A stretch of 64,000 nt of DNA from Flammula alnicola (GCA_015499995.1 JADNRV010000054.1:62001-126000); one strand, 5' to 3'; numbered from the stretch's first letter, positions 49,190 to 59,358 are shown. Program-made: numbers and translations. Notes: generated by a model not told the origin, from the letters alone.

Positions 49190-50110
49190 ACGCACGTCGT
49201 CACCTCGCCTGCTGCTGTTCATCCCCGCTCTCCTCCTTGTCGTCGTATCGCGGCTGCCGCCCTCCCACCTCGTTGTCGGCGCCATGACGGAGCAGCAACA
49301 GCGGTCGCGCTGCTGGCGCTCCGCCCACCTCGTCGCCGTCGTCGTACTGAGCAGCGGCAGCAGCAGCCATCGTGCTGCTGCCGCTGCTCCCAGCTTGCCG
49401 TCGTGCTGGTGCTCCTCCCAGCTCGACGTTGTCGCCGTATCTGAGCGGCAGCCGCCGTCGCTGCCGCTCCTCCCACCTCGTCGCCGTCGTCGTCGTATCC
49501 CAGCAGCAGCCGTCGTGCTGCTGGTGCTCCTCCCACCTTGCCGTCGTCGCCGTATCTGAGCAGCAGCAATGGGCGCTGCTGCTGCTGGTCGTCGTCGTCA
49601 CCGTATCCGAGCAGCGGCAGCGAGCGTGCTGCCGCTGAGCTTCCCCTTGTCGTCGCCGTATCCGAGCAGCTGCAGTGGGCGCTGCTGCTGCTGCTCGTCG
49701 TCGTCGTCACCATATCCGAGCAGCGGCAGCGAACGTGCTGCTGCTGCGCCCCCCCTTGTCGTCACCATAGCCGAGCAGCAGCAGCAGCAGCAGTCATGTA
49801 CTGCTGCTGCTCCCATCTCCTTGCTGCGCCGTATCCCAGCAGCAGAAACGGTTCTAGCCGCCGGCGCTGCGCCCACTTTGTCGTCCTCGCGTATACGAGC
49901 AGCAGCTGCGGTCGTAATGCTGCCGCTGCTGTCACCTCGCCGTCGTTGTCGTATGTGAGCAGCAGCAGCGCTCGTGCTGCTGCTGCTGCTGCTGCTTCCA
50001 TCTCGTCGCCGTCGCCGTCGCCGTATCCGAGCAGCAGCACTGGGCATGCTGCTGCTGCTGCCACCTCGTCGCCGTCGCTGTATCGTCGTGTCCCAGCAGG
50101 CGCGGAATAA
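49190..50110 (+). repeat. Triplet-rich minisatellite, left arm
   Basis: Degenerate tandem array of units that alternate CTGCTGCTG and GTCGTCGTC runs with CCGAGCAGCAG and CGTATCC. It opens long frames in several phases on both strands (Leu/Ala/Ser/Arg-rich). That is a by-product of the 3-bp periodicity and not evidence of genes. The inverted counterpart is at 51,480-51,780. Confidence 0.8.
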
Positions 50111-50115
50111 GGGAG

Positions 50116-50145
50116 GAGACGACGACCTTTCAAGGTCATCGTCTC
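50116..50145. repeat. Hairpin in the foldback-like element
   Basis: Inverted repeat GAGACGACGACCTT / AAGGTCATCGTCTC, 13 of 14 pairing with a 2-base centre. It lies just inside the triplet array. Confidence 0.75.
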
Positions 50146-50199
50146 GTCGTTATGCCTATGGATTGGGTAAGTGATGGGATGGAGAGAATAGGAACAGAA

Positions 50200-50229
50200 A
50201 ACGAATCGAGTCGTATGACTCGATTCGTT
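50200..50229. repeat. Perfect hairpin, copy 1
   Basis: AACGAATCGAGTC, centre GTAT, then GACTCGATTCGTT: 13 perfect pairs. The same palindrome returns at 51,409-51,434 within the opposite arm. Confidence 0.85.
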
Positions 50230-50345
50230 GCGCACCGGGTGGGTCTCCCTCTACCAGGGTCTCCCCTCGCGTCTTCTCACCCCTCACCACCTTCCGATTT
50301 GCTTGGACACCTAAGTAGTGGCAGTGGGAGGAGAAGGAGAGCATG

Positions 50346-50425
50346 GCGTGGCCGGATGGTTCAGCGCGCGCAGAGGAAAGTGGAAGGCGTTGGCCGTCAA
50401 ACCACGTTGATCGTGGTTCAAGCGG
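50346..50425 (+). other. Possible tRNA-related (pol III promoter-like) segment
   Basis: TGGCCGGATGG fits an A box, and GGTTCAAGCGG about 65 bases on resembles a B box with one mismatch. ACCACG/CGTGGT can pair in between. I cannot draw a full cloverleaf, so this is at best a tRNA-derived remnant or a chance match. Confidence 0.2.
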
Positions 50426-51085
50426 ACCTTGAAATCCCGGACCGCTCGATTTCCGGCGCTTTCTCGTCGTCGAGGACAGGCGTCAACGCAGTCACGTAGT
50501 TCTAGGAGCTTTGGGAGCTCATTATATCATTAGAAATTATGTATTTAAATCAAATTAACCATAAAATATTTTGAATCTGTAAAGATGCTGGCCTACACGG
50601 ATGAAATACATTCGCATATACGAAAGGGTGGTGATTTCGGGCGCTTAAAATCGAAAACGCTACGGGTAGCCTCCTCGAGGCCTCATAAATTTAAAATAAC
50701 ACCTGAAATATTGTATATGGGTCTGTTTAAAGTGTTCTAGATACTTTGAGAAGCTCCAAAAACATGTGGAGAGACGGAAACTTGAAATGACATGGAGAAG
50801 GTTGGATTGCTTTAAGATTTCTTATCATTTCATGCATAACTTGACTGCGAAGTGTGTACCGTTAGATATATCTTTACCATGTCCAAATAAATTTTAGGAT
50901 TATCATTCTATTTACTATTTCTATTGAATTAAACACTCTGCAAGTGTTTCAAGACAGTTCTCGTGGTCCTAAAGGCAAGATAGAGAACTTGTAATGTCCG
51001 TTAATCACCTCGCGCCGCAATCGACGGATCGGAGTCTGACCGGTCCGAATTTACCAGCCAATCACATCACTCTCGGAAAGTGCCG

Positions 51086-51125
51086 GATAACCATCAACGA
51101 CGTTGAATCGTCGTTGATGGTTATC
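51086..51125. repeat. Perfect 17-bp hairpin
   Basis: GATAACCATCAACGACG, a 6-base centre TTGAAT, then its exact complement. It lies in the central part of the foldback-like element. Confidence 0.85.
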
Positions 51126-51408
51126 TCCAACCACCACCACCACCCTCCTTCACATCTCCCTCATCCACCCCGTCGCACAAAGGCTCAACAAAAGGTAGTT
51201 ACATGAAATTTTATTTCTTGTATTCAAATTGCTAACTAATTTTAACCCACCATCTAGGTTCCTACGACGTGAATGAAACTCTGGGATGCCGTGTGCCCCT
51301 CTCCCTCGTCGAGGTAACATGGGCCGGCTCTGGAAGGAGATGGGAGGGAGATAAGGGGTAAGGACACGAGGGGAGACCCTGTTAGAGAGAGACCCACCCG
51401 GTAAGCAG

Positions 51409-51434
51409 CGAATCGAGTCATACGACTCGATTCG
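51409..51434. repeat. Perfect hairpin, copy 2
   Basis: CGAATCGAGTC, centre ATAC, GACTCGATTCG. It is the mirrored copy of 50,200-50,229 and lies within the second inverted repeat. Confidence 0.85.
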
Positions 51435-51479
51435 TTTTCTCCTTCCTCTCTTCCTCCACCCACTTACCCTAAGGCGACG

Positions 51480-51780
51480 AGGTGGTAGCAGCAGCAGCAG
51501 CACGAGCACTGCTGCTGCTCGTATATGGCGAGGATGACAAAGTGGGCGCAGCGGCAGCTACACAAGCACCGCTGCTGCTGGGATACGGCAACGGCAACGA
51601 AGTGGGACCGCAGCACGCCCACTGGTGCCACTCGTATACGGATGCGACGACGACGACGACGACGAGAGCAGAGCGCCGGCATGGATACCACATTGACGAG
51701 GGAGCAGCAGCAGCAGGACGGCTGCTGCTGCTTGTATATGGCGGCAGCGACAGTGGGAGCAGCTGCTAGACAACTCCTGC
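51480..51780 (-). repeat. Triplet-rich minisatellite, right arm
   Basis: Reverse-oriented, shorter counterpart of 49,190-50,110 (AGCAGCAGCAG, CTGCTGCTGCTCGTATA and GACGACGAC units). The mirrored placement supports a palindromic origin of the element. Confidence 0.8.
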
Positions 51781-51782
51781 CA

Positions 51783-51850
51783 AAGGAAGGACGACGACCA
51801 TTCGTCGTCCTTCCTTGACTTCGAACGTCGTACAGACGACGTTCGAAGTC
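51783..51850. repeat. Two adjacent perfect 15-bp hairpins
   Basis: First: AAGGAAGGACGACGA, centre CCAT, exact complement (51,783-51,816). Second, directly next to it: GACTTCGAACGTCGT, centre ACAG, exact complement (51,817-51,850). Confidence 0.85.
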
Positions 51851-52136
51851 GCGTTCCACCCGCCGCGGCTGTCCGTCTGCAACCGAGTCGCCGCCACGTC
51901 AATCGCCCACGAGCCCGCCTGAATCTTCAGGAGGACGAACGAGCGCGGGACCGCACCACGATCCACCCTGAACCCCAAGAACAGCATGGCCGACGAGTAC
52001 TGCAATCGGAGGAACTGGCAAATGGGCAAATCACCCAGCAACGGGTGCAAGATAGACGCAGACGATGGCAGAGGGCGGGGCGGTGCCACAGACGCCGCCG
52101 CCGCCAATTCTTTTCCCAGAGCATCCTTCTTGTGCT
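51851..52136 (-). pseudogene. Possible captured host exon in the foldback-like element
   Basis: On the minus strand an acceptor-like CCTAG near 52,137 opens a frame of normal amino-acid composition (LPICQFLRLQYSSAMLFLG, SFVLLKIQAGSWAIDVAATR), unlike the surrounding triplet DNA. It runs to the hairpins at 51,850. The protein is not recognised. Carrying a fragment of a host gene would be consistent with a non-autonomous element. Confidence 0.35.
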
Positions 52137-52929
52137 CTAGGTATTCAGTAATTTTACTCTACGTATGTATTAGTAGATACAAATTCATTTCATTTGCTAA
52201 ATGTACTGGATAAGGTGTCTGGATATTAAGTCAGTTTAGATAGAAGAGACAAGTTCTCTAAAATGACGACCTTGCCCCGTCCGCTGATCGTTTTGATGTA
52301 AAATTGGTATCATGAGATTTGGAATTACCTATACATTACATCTGGATACACGAAACTGAAGGGACAGACGAGTAGAGGGCAGCAGGATGCAAAAATCATT
52401 TGGTTGTTCGGAAAATCTATTTTTAGCACATGTTCGATCAGCCTCCGAAAGGGTGAAGATGAATATGACCATCCTCGGAGTCATTCTTCACAAAATTGGT
52501 ACCAATAGGTTCGCATTCATTAGTAGATTACTATTATGTACTTACAAATAAGGGGACGGACAAACCGAGGCCCCTGCAGTACAATTACAGACTGAAATTG
52601 ACAGAATCTATTTATAGTGCTCATCCTATGATGAACTGGGGTATCATCCGAATTGCTGAAGCTGCACACCCTTTCCCTCTCTGCTTTCTTCGCAGAAGTA
52701 ATACCCTTTTGTTTGAATTCTCTTGTATATTACCTCTATATAATTATAATAACAATAAAAGGGAGAGGAGTACGAATAGAGGTCAGATATATGGAGCAGC
52801 CATTTTTGGCATGCTCTCGAGGGCCATCCCAAGCCGTACGCCATTAATTTCGGGTGCCGGAAAATCATTCCAGACGCGCTTGTGCCTGGAAGCTAAAGAT
52901 AGCTCGTTCGGAATGGACATCAATATGAT

Positions 52930-53400
52930 GATGTCATAGAATGATGTTCTTCCGGAAATACCAGTTATTTTTAGAACGTCATCCAAAGTCATCCTTTCAA
53001 ATCCACCCCGTCCCGCCCCCTATAGGGTGCGCATATGACAGATTTGGATAGAGAAAAATCAGGGCTATGCAATGGTATTTTTTCCCCACCGAAAACCGCC
53101 CCCGACGACGAGCAGCACCCAAAATACAACCCCGGACATCATTTCCTGCATTGTTGACAGGTATTTACCATCAGCCCCGCCCCAAATGGGACCGTCATCC
53201 AAACCTGCCAGCCCCAATCCACCCATTCCCGCCCCCCTAGAGGCGCGCAAATACCTGCATTATATCAGAATATATTTATAGATGCCATTGAAAATTTTCC
53301 CGCGCCTAAAGGCGCCCCCAACGACGAGCAGCACCATATTTTGGGCCCGCCAGCCATTTCTGTGCATTGTTGACACATATTTACTAGTATCCGCCCCCTG
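52930..53400 (-). repeat. Right inverted-repeat arm: two subrepeats
   Basis: Reverse complement of the left-arm units. The AATGCAGGAA core appears inverted near 53,147 and in a diverged form near 53,350. The GGATGACTTTGGATGA and GGTATTTCC blocks of the left arm at 48,250-48,290 recur inverted at 52,955-53,005. Confidence 0.75.
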
Positions 53401-54458
53401 CAAGGTGCAGACACCCTCTCCTGGCACCCCGGCAGCCTTTTAAAAGTGTCTTGCATGGCCTTAGGCCACGGCCCAAGCGGCCCAAACCCGCTATAGATGT
53501 ATAAGGTAGTTAGCCCACAGCCTAGGAATCATATATAATTCTAGCTTACAAGGCTGCGTCCACGACATCATGGGGAGGATCTAAAAAGCCGAGATAGTGC
53601 AAAGCTATTAATCCTGCCATCTGAGGTCTGTCACTTGCAAGTTTGAGCCGTAGGATTGCACGCCCCGTGATATATCCCATCATCACCTTGGTTCCATCGA
53701 CGAATGGCTCCACACGATCAAGCTTTCGCTCAATCCCCAGAGGCGTATACCTCCCATGTTCTCGCCGCTATAACTTCGGCCGAAATTCCACTGCCCTTCT
53801 TGGAAATATTCAACGTTCTTACAGCTCCCGTGGCACTGACTCATGAATGAACTGGTACGAAAAGCTACATAAAGCATCAAGCTCGATACAAGGATAAACG
53901 ATACTTCAGACTGTAAAGATTTCAGGGCTACCTCTCTGTCTATCCTCTTGAAACTCTAGGACATCATGCTTGTACTCCACCACTTCCGTGATAGTGACTT
54001 CCACCGGACCTCGGAAGGCATGAAAGCCCTCAGGACCATTCTCGCAGCTGCGGGTCATCTGTGGCCCCAGGATCATTTGGTTTTTGGGGGCTACGAGGGT
54101 TGTCTGGCGGCATTGGGCATTCGAAGCGGACGTGGTGACCACTGCGCTCAATCCCAGCTTGGTTTTTCGAAATACCCAGCTAAACATGATGTTCGCTATG
54201 ACGGCATTCGGCAGGATCATTGCGAGTCGGAAGGTAGAATCTGAGGTGTAGACGTCAAACCAGACAACGGCTGCGATACAGGAAAGAGTGGCGATTCTAA
54301 AGTTTATCTGAATCATAAACTGCGAATAGGACGCCGAAATGAGTGGAAAGAAACACTTACAGGTAACAGATTTGGCAACTTTGTAGGAGAGCTTTCGAAA
54401 ATGTCGGAAGCGATTCTCCAAGTACGAATCTCCGATACTTCGCCTGCACGGATGTTTT

Positions 54459-54775
54459 TGTAGGATTTACGGACTGTGACAAACGTGCTGCGAGTGCAAC
54501 GCTCGTCGGCCACCTCTTATTTACTCTATATTTCATATTACTTACGCTCGTGCGCATGTGCGCCGTATTCTACAAATTCGGACTCTTTTATACTCATATA
54601 TAAAGTTGATAGAAACGTTCGCGCACCTCAGTCGTTTGTCCCGCAAACACTGAGGTGAGCTCTCTTACTTAGTGTTCATATATTCTTTAACTTACGACGT
54701 ACCATAGTGAATATCTTATAGGTACTTAGTTAATGTGAGTCGTTTGTCCCCCAAACACTGAGTGATTATCTTATA
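54459..54775 (+). repeat. Copia 5' LTR
   Basis: 317 bp. Differs from the 3' LTR only by ACGG here against ACAG there near base 13. It contains two copies of a GTTTG-TCCCN-CAAAC small hairpin followed by ACTGAG. It is flanked on the left by target duplication GTTTT (54,454-54,458). Confidence 0.95.
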
Positions 54776-54787
54776 GGTTATGGGCCC
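54776..54787 (+). other. Copia primer-binding site, half-tRNA initiator-Met type
   Basis: GGTTATGGGCCC directly follows the 5' LTR. Its complement resembles the anticodon stem-loop of initiator tRNA-Met, as used by Drosophila copia, which primes from an internal half-tRNA. The tRNA match is from memory and inexact by about one base. Confidence 0.5.
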
Positions 54788-54830
54788 CGCCCCCTGTGCA
54801 TAAAGAAACTCGTTCACTGTCGATTACCTT

Positions 54831-57800
54831 GTGCTAAACCCTACCATGTCTTCCACCCCTACGTCTCTTTCCGACACCCTTCCCTCTTCCATCCCCAAGC
54901 TTGATGCAAGCGGCTTGAACTGGGCTGTCTTCAAGGTTCGCTTTCAGGATGCTGTCGAAGCGAAAGGCTTTTGGGGCCATTTCGATGGTACCAAGACCTG
55001 TCCGGCTATTGCTGTCAAAGGAAAACCAACCGCGGACGAACTTGCCGCGACGAAGCTGTGGGATAAGGATGAGCTATCTGCCAAGTCTCTCCTTACGCAG
55101 AAGATCCCGGACTCAACGTTGATGCGTGTTCACGCGAAGACGACTGTCCTCGAGCGCTGGAAAGCTATCATCACCGAGTACACCGAGAAGGGCACCTATG
55201 CGCAGACCGACTTGCGCGCACGGTTCTTGGAGTTGAAGTGCTCGGACAAGGCCAACGTTCGGGAGTTCCTGGATAGCCTACGTGTCAAGCGAGAAGAGTT
55301 AGCATCTGTCAGCGTTGACATCGACGAGAAAGATTACCGTTCTACCATTCTTTCCTCTCTGCCCACGGCTCTTGCCAACTTCGCATCAGCACAGCTTGCC
55401 GCAGCACGGATGTTTGCCCCCGACAAGACAATCTTGCCCGACATCTTGATTTCGCTTATTTCCGAAGAGTTCGAGCGCCAGAAGACGCAACGCACCCGGC
55501 GTTCTGGCGGCAAATCGAAGGACGAAGCTGATGAAGCCATGTCAGTTGCTTCGTCGTCCAAAGGAAAGCGAGGTGGCAAAAGCGGCGACTGGAAGTCAAA
55601 GATCACCTGCTGGAATTGCGGTGAGAAGGGTCACTTTAAGGACAAGTGCACGAAACCGCCCAAAGACGACTCAGCGAGGAAGGATGCCAAAGGCAAGGAT
55701 GCCAAGGACTCGAGGTCCAAGGCCTCAGGATCTGCCAATGCTGTCCAATCCGACTCCGACAGCGATGGAGTGTTCGCTGTCAGCTGTGAAACTGAAGACG
55801 AGTCCGACGACGGATGTATCTCGACTTCGGCTACCTCGGATGCTGATGTTGCTGATGACGAGGTAGATGAGGACGAGGACGGCTGGTTCTCGGAGGTTGC
55901 GAGTGATGTGGGGGATTACGCTGACAACGCGTGGGATGCCGATGAAGATGGCGAGCCTATGGTCGAGCTGAAGCCTGTTTCGGATGTGCTGAGTGCATCT
56001 CTGCACGGACAGGTAGCTGACGACGCACCTCGTGTCGAAATCTTTGATTCCGGAACCACCCGCCACATTTCCCCCTATCGAGAAGACTTCGAAAGGCTCG
56101 ACGATATCCCTCCCAAGCCTCTACGGGCTGCGAACCAGGGAAACTTCAGTGCTGTAGGCGTTGGCGAGCTTGTTATCGATGTGCCGAATGGTGTTGAGGC
56201 CAGCCAGCTTTGTCTGACTGAGGTCCTGTACTCGCCCGAGGTTGGCTATACCCTCGTGTCGATTGGGCGCCTTGACGACCAAGGCTTTACAGCCACGTTC
56301 GGTGGTGGGAAGTGCATATTGCGCAGTCCAGAGGGCGAGTGCGTTGGCCAGGTTCCGAAGAACAGCAAGGGGCTCTATCGTGTCGAACACGAGCCCGATT
56401 CGGCCAACGCTGTGCAGGAGAAAATCAGTATCGATCAACTGCATCATCGTATGGGACATATCTCACCTGAGGTTGCGAGGCGGCTGGTTACCAACCAATT
56501 GGTTAGTGGTGTGCGTCTCGAGGAGACTTCCTCTGGGGATCCATTCTTCTGTGAATCTTGCGTTTATGCGAAGGCGACAAGGAAGGCTGTACCGAAACAG
56601 CGCGAGGGCGAGCGAGCCACGGAATTTGGTGGAGAGATCCATTCCGATCTCTGGGGACCTGCACCTGTTGAATCCAAGGGCGGAAAGCGTTATTATGTGA
56701 CGTTCATCGATGACAAGACTCGGCTTACCAACATCTACTTCCTTGCCAAGAAGTCTGGAGCTTTCAACTCATACAAGGACTACGAAGCGTGGTGTGACAC
56801 CCAGCTCGATGCGAAAATCAAGTGCCTCCACTCGGATCGTGGCGGCGAATACGAAGGGCGCGAGTTCGTGATGTATTTGAACTCCCGCGGCACCACGCAG
56901 AAACACATGGTGCATGATACCCCGCAGCAAAACGGCGTCGCAGAGCGCCGTAACCGTGTCATCGTTGAAAGGATTCGCGCTCTCTTGCACGCGAGTGGGC
57001 TACCGAGATCGCTATGGGCAGAGGCTGCCCGCCATGTGGTGTGGTTGTTGAACCGCACATCGACGAAGGCCGTTGATGGGATGACACCTTACGAGGCGGC
57101 TTTTGGCAAGAAGCCTGACCTTCGTGATGTCCGCGAGTGGGGCGAGAGGGTGTGGGTACGTGTTGAGGGTGGTAATAAGCTGGGTGGGCGGGTGAAGGAA
57201 GGACGATGGATGGGACTCGATGAGAGGTCGAAGGGCGTGCGGGTGTATTGGCCAGACAAGAAGACCGTTACCGTGGAGCGGAACGTCTACTACGACAAGA
57301 CGGGGGCATCAGCCTTTCGTCTCGAGGGGGAGGAATGGGAATTTATCGAAACGAAGGCTGATGACGATGAACCGAGGGCTACCCCAGGTTCAACAGCCTC
57401 CGCTGCAGCTCCCACACCCACTTTGACAGCCGGAAACCCACACGAAAACCCCGCGGCAGCCGCAGCACCCCATCCTATCCCTGATCCTGCGATCTCCGAT
57501 GCTTCGTCAGATCCTGAAGCTCCCACACGTCCCAAACGAGCTCGGAAGGCATCCGCACGGCTGCAAGACATCCTAGGCGGGCGCGCTGTGGTCAGTAACC
57601 GCCGAGACATGCCAATCACCCCCGGAGTCCAACTGCCTACTGCAGGAAACCCCCAAGCCTCTCGACCTGAACCCGTGGTCGAGGAACGCGTGCTTGAAGG
57701 CGAGGGCGGTAGTGACTGGATCATGGCGGCCGATTTTGCTGATGAGTATGCGATGGCGGCCGAGATTAGCGAGGCAGAGGCTCTGGAGCCTCGTACCCTT

Positions 57801-59351
57801 GCCGAAGCGAAGTCGAGGCCTGATTGGCCACTATGGGAGAAGGCGATCGAGGAGGAATTGAAGACGTTGAGGGATACAGAGACGTGGGTTTTGGTGGAGC
57901 CGCCGGAGGGTGCCAATGTCATTGGCTCGAAATGGGTTTTCCGCGCAAAGAAGGATGCGGCTGGCAACGTTGTGCGCTACAAAGCCAGGCTGGTTGCACA
58001 GGGCTTTTCGCAGGTGCCAGGCGTCGATTACTTCGACACGTTTGCGCCGGTTGCGCGTCTGGCGTCAATTCGAACCGTTCTTGCACTCGCGGCAGCTCAA
58101 GACCTAGAAATCCATCAGATCGACATAAAGGGCGCCTATCTCAATGGAAAACTCACCTCGCAAGAGGTCATCTACATGCGTCAGCCTCCAGGATATGCAA
58201 CGAATCGCCAACTCGTCTGCCGCCTCCTCAGAACCCTCTATGGACTCAAACAGTCCGGGCGTCGTTGGTACCAGCGCCTAGTCGAAATCCTCATCGAGAT
58301 ATTGGGCTTCATAAGGTGCGAGGTCGACCAGGCCGTGTTCTACAAGCGTAGCGAGGATGGAAAGGACCTGACGATTGTGTTGGTTCACGTTGATGACTGT
58401 ACAATTGTGTCAACTGAACTGTCACTCATTGTTGATTTCAAAGCGCAAATCTCCGAGCACGTGGAAATCACTGACCTCGGAGAAATCCACTGGCTCCTCG
58501 GAATTGAAGTGCGTCGTGTGCACGAGCAGCGCCGTCTTCTTATTTCCCAACGCTCGTACATTGAATCCATCATCCGTCGATATGGATTCCAGGACCTCAA
58601 GTCTGTATCCATCCCTATGGACCCTAATGTCCACCTCAGCTCTGCTCAATCTCCGTCGACAACGCAGGAATTCGCACGCATGCGAGACGTTCCTTATCAC
58701 GAAGCTGTTGGTTCGTTGATGTACGCTGCGCTTGGTACACGCCCTGACATCGCGTATGCTGTCCAACATGTCTCGCGCTTCACATCCAAGCCCGGAATCG
58801 CACACTGGGACGCCGTTAAACGCATTTTTCGATACCTGAAGGGCTCGCAGGAGTTGTGGTTGGCGTATGGAGGCGCCGGGAAGGAATTAATTGGGTATGC
58901 GGATGCAGATGGCAGCATGGCGGAGGACCGTCATGCCATCTCAGGGTACGCTTTCATTGTGAATGGCGGCGCCGTCTCCTGGAGTGCTAAGCGCCAGGAA
59001 ATTATTTCTTTGTCAACCACGGAATCCGAGTATGTCGCGGCCACTCACGCCGCAAAGGAAGCACTTTGGCTTCGTTCCCTCATCTCTGAGGTGTTTTCCA
59101 CCTCCCTTGACACCACCACTTTGTTTTCGGACAACCAATCGGCCATTGCTCTCACGAAAGACCATCAGTATCACGCACGCACCAAACACATTGACGTTCG
59201 CTTCCATTTCATCCGCTGGATCGTCGAAAATGGCTCTATTCATCTCGTTTATTGCCCTACTGAAGATATGGTTGCCGATGCACTCACAAAAGCCCTCCCG
59301 TCTCCCAAAGTCAAGCATTTTGCCGCCGAATTGGGACTCGCATCAGTTTGA
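54831..59351 (+). CDS. Copia gag-pol polyprotein
   Basis: 1506 residues in one frame. Gag with the UBN2-type region (LNWAVFKVRFQDAVEAKGFW), CCHC knuckle CWNCGEKGHFKDKC near residue 260, and an acidic stretch. Protease FDSGTTRHIS near 405. Integrase zinc-binding HHRMGH (about 537) with CESC; core IHSDLWGP (about 602), CLHSDRGGEYEG and QQNGVAERRN, completing the DDE triad. Reverse transcriptase from WVFRAKKDAAGNVVRYKARL (about 1035) with LVHVDDCTIVS (about 1185), the YVDD box in its HVDD form. RNase H from IGYADADGS (about 1354) through STTESEYVAA. The upstream in-frame Met (MLNPT) or the second Met (MSSTPTS, 54,846) may be the start. Confidence 0.95.
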   Translation: MLNPTMSSTPTSLSDTLPSSIPKLDASGLNWAVFKVRFQDAVEAKGFWGHFDGTKTCPAIAVKGKPTADELAATKLWDKDELSAKSLLTQKIPDSTLMRVHAKTTVLERWKAIITEYTEKGTYAQTDLRARFLELKCSDKANVREFLDSLRVKREELASVSVDIDEKDYRSTILSSLPTALANFASAQLAAARMFAPDKTILPDILISLISEEFERQKTQRTRRSGGKSKDEADEAMSVASSSKGKRGGKSGDWKSKITCWNCGEKGHFKDKCTKPPKDDSARKDAKGKDAKDSRSKASGSANAVQSDSDSDGVFAVSCETEDESDDGCISTSATSDADVADDEVDEDEDGWFSEVASDVGDYADNAWDADEDGEPMVELKPVSDVLSASLHGQVADDAPRVEIFDSGTTRHISPYREDFERLDDIPPKPLRAANQGNFSAVGVGELVIDVPNGVEASQLCLTEVLYSPEVGYTLVSIGRLDDQGFTATFGGGKCILRSPEGECVGQVPKNSKGLYRVEHEPDSANAVQEKISIDQLHHRMGHISPEVARRLVTNQLVSGVRLEETSSGDPFFCESCVYAKATRKAVPKQREGERATEFGGEIHSDLWGPAPVESKGGKRYYVTFIDDKTRLTNIYFLAKKSGAFNSYKDYEAWCDTQLDAKIKCLHSDRGGEYEGREFVMYLNSRGTTQKHMVHDTPQQNGVAERRNRVIVERIRALLHASGLPRSLWAEAARHVVWLLNRTSTKAVDGMTPYEAAFGKKPDLRDVREWGERVWVRVEGGNKLGGRVKEGRWMGLDERSKGVRVYWPDKKTVTVERNVYYDKTGASAFRLEGEEWEFIETKADDDEPRATPGSTASAAAPTPTLTAGNPHENPAAAAAPHPIPDPAISDASSDPEAPTRPKRARKASARLQDILGGRAVVSNRRDMPITPGVQLPTAGNPQASRPEPVVEERVLEGEGGSDWIMAADFADEYAMAAEISEAEALEPRTLAEAKSRPDWPLWEKAIEEELKTLRDTETWVLVEPPEGANVIGSKWVFRAKKDAAGNVVRYKARLVAQGFSQVPGVDYFDTFAPVARLASIRTVLALAAAQDLEIHQIDIKGAYLNGKLTSQEVIYMRQPPGYATNRQLVCRLLRTLYGLKQSGRRWYQRLVEILIEILGFIRCEVDQAVFYKRSEDGKDLTIVLVHVDDCTIVSTELSLIVDFKAQISEHVEITDLGEIHWLLGIEVRRVHEQRRLLISQRSYIESIIRRYGFQDLKSVSIPMDPNVHLSSAQSPSTTQEFARMRDVPYHEAVGSLMYAALGTRPDIAYAVQHVSRFTSKPGIAHWDAVKRIFRYLKGSQELWLAYGGAGKELIGYADADGSMAEDRHAISGYAFIVNGGAVSWSAKRQEIISLSTTESEYVAATHAAKEALWLRSLISEVFSTSLDTTTLFSDNQSAIALTKDHQYHARTKHIDVRFHFIRWIVENGSIHLVYCPTEDMVADALTKALPSPKVKHFAAELGLASV

Positions 59352-59358
59352 GGGGGAG

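Larger units (their letters stand above)
47925..53533. mobile_element. Composite foldback-like inverted-repeat element
   Basis: About 5.6 kb with ends that are inverted copies. From TATGATTCCTAGGCTG on the left and its reverse complement on the right, about 115 bp are almost identical. Similarity continues inward for several hundred bases through tandem subrepeats (left 48,060-48,860, right 52,930-53,400). Further in, both arms carry triplet-rich minisatellites in mirrored orientation (49,190-50,110 and 51,480-51,780), then a second inverted repeat around 50,150-50,310 and 51,320-51,480. No transposase was recognised. Long inverted repeats built from tandem units are the hallmark of foldback elements. 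A clean target duplication was not found, so the outer limits are approximate. Confidence 0.65.

Noticed and set aside
49200..50235. Long overlapping frames on both strands, Ala/Ser/Arg/Leu-rich
   Set aside because: They come from 3-bp periodic repeats; every phase is open and none has a domain or normal composition.
50346..50425. A complete tRNA gene
   Set aside because: A-box-like and imperfect B-box-like motifs are present but no full cloverleaf can be drawn; kept only as a low-confidence remnant.
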